A stretch of DNA of 64,000 nucleotides from Veillonellaceae bacterium (GTDB lineage Bacteria > Bacillota_C > Negativicutes > UBA1444). Below, in pieces: positions 62,883 to 64,000 of the stretch. The notes below the pieces were generated by a model. That model was not told the DNA's origin, made no database searches, and saw nothing but the letters and a program-made list of their open reading frames with translations. A program made the translations under genes and the position numbers. The stretch spans positions 1 to 64,000 of the forward strand of contig JAAZNU010000046.1 of the NCBI GenBank assembly GCA_012798135.1. The letters are read 5' to 3'. Every line of letters begins with the position of its first letter. Positions within the stretch are counted from its first letter, which is position 1.

Positions 62883-63746
62883 CTATACTTTGGGAATATT
62901 TCTGCCGGAAAATATTTCGTTCATTTCCTTCTTCAACCTCTGTTTAATCTTTTTCTTCTCGGACGGAATCAGCTCTTTCTTCGCCGTGCCGAACAGATAG
63001 TTGTCGAGGTCGAACTCCTTTAGCAGCATTTTCGTATGGAAGATATTGTCCTGGTAAACGTTCACGTCCACCATCTGATACAAGTCCCGCGTTTCCTTGG
63101 AAATATAGTTCTGGATCGAATTGATCTTATGGTCGATGAACAGCTTCTTGCCGTTGATGTCGCGGGTGAAGCCGCGAACACGGTAATCGATGACCACCAT
63201 ATCCGAGCTGAAGCTGTTGATCAGATAATTCAGGGCGGTCAGCGGCGAGATCCGGCCACAGGTCGACACGTCGATATCCGCGCGGAACGTGCTGATCCCT
63301 TTGTCCGGATGGCTTTCCGGATAAGTATGGACCGTGATGTGGCTCTTGTCGAGATGCGCCACTACCGCGTCAGTCTGTTTCTTTTTCTTATCCTTGTCCT
63401 TTTTCACCGGTTCCTCTTCGTCCGGGTGTTCCAACTCATCGTTGGCTTCGGCCGTCAAGGCTTCGGAAGCTTCCTTGTCCTCGGCGATCAGCATGGTAAC
63501 GCTAGACCCCTGCGGTTCGTAGTCCTGCTGGGCGATATTGAGGATATTGGCGCCAATGATTTTCGCCACCTCGGTCAAAATGCCGGTCAGCCGTTCTGCG
63601 TTGTACTCCTCGTCAATATAATCAATATAAGCCTGTCGGTGTTGCGGCGTCCTGGCGTAACAAATATCGTACATGTTAAAGCTCAGAGTCTTCGTCAGGT
63701 TGTTGAACCCGTACAATTGGAGCTTCTTGATTTTTTTTACCTTCAT
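62883..63746 (-). CDS. speD: S-adenosylmethionine decarboxylase proenzyme (E. coli-type SpeD)
   Basis: 287 residues from the ATG at 63746 with AGGGGAGACAG before it; a longer frame has none. [16 protein letters not shown] at the start, processing site [16 protein letters not shown] (Ser becomes the pyruvoyl group), [35 protein letters not shown] and the C-terminal ending GRNIPKV. Length is about 23 above the 264 of E. coli SpeD: an Asp/Glu/Lys-rich insertion (about 114-148) immediately precedes the cleavage site. It makes decarboxylated SAM, the aminopropyl donor for spermidine. No speE in view. Confidence 0.93.
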   Translation of the reverse strand: MKVKKIKKLQLYGFNNLTKTLSFNMYDICYARTPQHRQAYIDYIDEEYNAERLTGILTEVAKIIGANILNIAQQDYEPQGSSVTMLIAEDKEASEALTAEANDELEHPDEEEPVKKDKDKKKKQTDAVVAHLDKSHITVHTYPESHPDKGISTFRADIDVSTCGRISPLTALNYLINSFSSDMVVIDYRVRGFTRDINGKKLFIDHKINSIQNYISKETRDLYQMVDVNVYQDNIFHTKMLLKEFDLDNYLFGTAKKELIPSEKKKIKQRLKKEMNEIFSGRNIPKV

Positions 63747-63841
63747 CTGTCTCCCCTTTTCACGCCGCAGTGTTTTTTCAAACAAATACTACCAGATTTC
63801 AGGGCATGTTTCAAACATTTGTGCAAGATTATTTCCACAAC

Positions 63842-64000
63842 CTATAGACTAGCTTCCCGCCAACAAAAATAAACACCCAGCCACCCGTTTTCCAACGTAA
63901 CGTCGATCTGCTTCGAACCTGCCGCCAAGCGGTTGCAGATGCCGGCCGGGCGGCCCATGGTCAACGTCGCGCGGTCGAGCGGCCAGTGCACGCCCCGGCT
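63842..64000 (-). CDS. thiN: Thiamine diphosphokinase-like protein, C-terminal fragment
   Basis: The minus strand is open from the window edge to a TAG at 63842, giving 52 residues of a C-terminus: SRGVHWPLDRATLTMGRPAG, ICNRLAAGSKQIDVTLENGW, LGVYFCWREASL. The G..(Y/W)PL....L...... pattern and VTLENG.L.VY tail match the end of thiamine pyrophosphokinases. The start lies outside the window. Confidence 0.6.
   Translation of the reverse strand, partial: SRGVHWPLDRATLTMGRPAGICNRLAAGSKQIDVTLENGWLGVYFCWREASL

Overview
The window reads as chromosomal DNA of a Bacillota (Firmicutes) bacterium with a moderately high G+C genome. The main evidence is gene order. From 11152 down to 1044 on the minus strand lie an Orn/Lys/Arg decarboxylase, tmk, yaaR, holB, yaaT, a TrmN6-like methylase, rsmI, metG, tatD and a 3D-domain protein, with abrB on the plus strand between rsmI and metG. 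This is close to the yaaO-to-yabE order known from Bacillus subtilis. mfd, a SpoVB-type flippase and mazG (51.6-45.2 kb), divIC-yabR (38 kb) and rpoE-pyrG (57 kb) are also Firmicute neighbourhoods. A diderm clade such as Negativicutes is possible but is only inference; sporulation cannot be judged from these genes.

Layout. 1-0.8 kb: 5' part of a CitMHS citrate transporter. 1.0-11.2 kb: the conserved DNA replication / RNA modification / cell envelope cluster. 11.4-14.1 kb: a reduced tad-type secretion pair (cpaF ATPase and tadC) with a DUF192 gene. 14.25-16.45 kb: a T-box leader, then an Lrp-family regulator overlapping an aminotransferase. 16.5-20.8 kb: an MgtA-type Mg2+ P-ATPase and a chemoreceptor. 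21-24.2 kb: a small secreted protein and pstSCA. 24.3-27.85 kb: an AT-richer accessory patch of small, partly broken minus-strand genes and a TPR protein, bracketed by two diverged direct copies of the sequence upstream of pstS. 28-30.3 kb: a permease divergent from a DGC-domain protein, an ArsR regulator and a small redox protein. 30.4-37.8 kb: a ferredoxin-type aldo/keto reductase, a free-standing structured RNA with its own promoter and terminator (about 31723-31959), a YjiG/YjiH-like membrane pair (yjiH frameshifted), an M20 peptidase, its probable regulator and an EAL-CBS-GGDEF protein.

38-44.4 kb: divIC, yabR, a PhoR-like kinase, a LysR-type ligand-binding domain lacking its DNA-binding part, and phoU, pstB and phoB. 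44.5-64 kb: a mostly minus-strand housekeeping run (mazG, flippase, mfd, transaldolase, a NodB-like lipoprotein, sppA, pyrG, rpoE, argS, polyphosphate:AMP phosphotransferase, a PfkB sugar/nucleoside kinase, speD, and the end of thiN).

How the parts connect. Phosphate genes lie in two blocks about 18 kb apart: pstSCA at 21.5-24.2 kb, and phoR plus phoU-pstB-phoB at 38.8-44.4 kb. Both carry arrays of three GTTA/TAAC units at an exact 11-bp period upstream of pstS and pstB, which look like PhoP (PhoB) boxes; a third copy of the array lies upstream of the TPR gene. The decarboxylase and speD both point to polyamine synthesis. The observations most worth following are the orphan structured RNA, the T-box in front of the lrp-aminotransferase pair (specifier tentatively GCC, alanine), the repeat-bracketed patch at 24.3-27.85 kb, and the HTH-less LysR protein.
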